Shown: positions 63,837 through 64,000 of the stretch, piece after piece
How the letters are laid out: each line of letters opens with the position of its first letter
Numbering within the stretch: position 1 is the stretch's first letter
Assembly (NCBI RefSeq): GCF_022701255.1
Contig: NZ_CP031705.1
Span: 4,030,001 to 4,094,000, forward strand
Origin: Microcoleus vaginatus HSN003
Lineage (GTDB): Bacteria > Cyanobacteriota > Cyanobacteriia > Cyanobacteriales > Microcoleaceae
Length of the DNA stretch: 64,000 nt
Reading direction: 5' to 3'
Made by a program: the position numbers and the translations under genes
The notes under the pieces: model-generated
Told to the model about the DNA's origin: nothing
Seen by the model: the letters and a program-made list of their open reading frames with translations, nothing else
The model's database searches: none

Positions 63837-63914
63837 TCAGTTTATCTTGAAATCGGCGATCGCTTTAACGGCCAAGCTCACCGGATGCAGATAATCTTTC
63901 GGACTCAACGTCAT
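63837..63914 (-). CDS. doubtful 25-aa ORF
   Basis: From an ATG at 63914 it reads MTLSPKDYLHPVSLAVKAIA DFKIN. It starts directly after the stop of an upstream frame, suggesting operon layout, but ends beside the IS630 element. It may be a truncated gene. Confidence 0.2.
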   Translation of the reverse strand: MTLSPKDYLHPVSLAVKAIADFKIN

Positions 63915-64000
63915 CTACCTTGAAGATTTAATCTTTTCAATAACCTGCAACATTCTCTTTGCACAGGCATTTGCCTGCTCTTGGGTTTGGCACTCTGAGG
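63915..64000 (-). CDS. C-terminal end of an unidentified protein (partial)
   Basis: A minus-strand frame entering from the right edge reads SECQTQEQANACAKRMLQVI EKIKSSR and stops at TAG 63915-63917. Composition is protein-like and helical, but no family is recognised and the rest lies beyond the window. Confidence 0.3.
   Translation of the reverse strand, partial: SECQTQEQANACAKRMLQVIEKIKSSR

Noticed and set aside
1..64000. tRNA and rRNA genes
   Set aside because: I looked for TpsiC-type GGTTCGAATCC boxes and conserved rRNA segments on both strands and found none that I could support.

Overview
The window reads as chromosomal DNA of a filamentous, non-heterocystous cyanobacterium of the Oscillatoriales (Microcoleus/Oscillatoria-like; the genus is an inference). 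The support is an allophycocyanin operon (apcA-apcB-apcC), the divergent sufR/sufBCDS locus with SufR operators, a cytochrome c6 gene, the N-terminally extended ThiE typical of cyanobacteria, the cyanobacterial form of the Mrp antiporter cluster, many GCGATCGC (HIP1) octamers, and heptanucleotide tandem repeats between genes.

Layout. 1-6007: iron-sulfur cluster assembly (sufR leftward, sufBCDS rightward). 6045-13022: small accessory genes, several of them visibly broken (DUF262-HNH, TerB-DUF1232, SnoaL-like), mixed with a Uma2 nuclease, an epimerase-like SDR, a zinc-ribbon protein and TspO. 13082-19524: a membrane-anchored repeat protein, Hsp33, a Crp-type regulator, an FtsW/RodA protein and a half-size EamA protein. 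19635-21251: apcABC. 21950-22149: a MITE-like element. 22318-27598: an FHA-like membrane protein, a DUF99 protein, glycerol kinase, cytochrome c6, a DUF3122 protein and a small hypothetical. 27769-30651: a large NACHT NTPase ending in pentapeptide repeats, a candidate defence protein. 30949-33405: rplU-rpmA and thiS-thiE. 33763-42164: extracellular or surface proteins (beta-helix/SPOR, peptidoglycan-binding, two large SdrD-B-like repeat proteins). 42563-48207: an SDR oxidoreductase, a hemerythrin-domain protein and two M16 peptidase subunits. 48347-49326: two decayed toxin-antitoxin modules. 49539-52997: an RND/ABC-type efflux adaptor and a MacB-like permease without its ATPase. 53378-57419: the Mrp cation/proton antiporter genes C-D-E-F-G-(A C-terminal part)-B. 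57729-63815: an accessory island with a Uma2 protein, a Type II restriction-modification pair, an IS701-type element, a DUF6883/DUF4926 pair and an IS630-type element.

Themes. The housekeeping genes are intact, while accessory genes often carry a single frameshift or in-frame stop (at least six cases). Intergenic DNA is rich in dispersed palindromic repeats and heptamer repeats. The most interesting candidates for unfamiliar biology are the NACHT-pentapeptide protein, the A-B-C-A-B-C repeat protein with paired cysteines, the DUF6883/DUF4926 pair beside the restriction-modification island, and the duplicated methyltransferase fragment at the edge of the IS701-type element.
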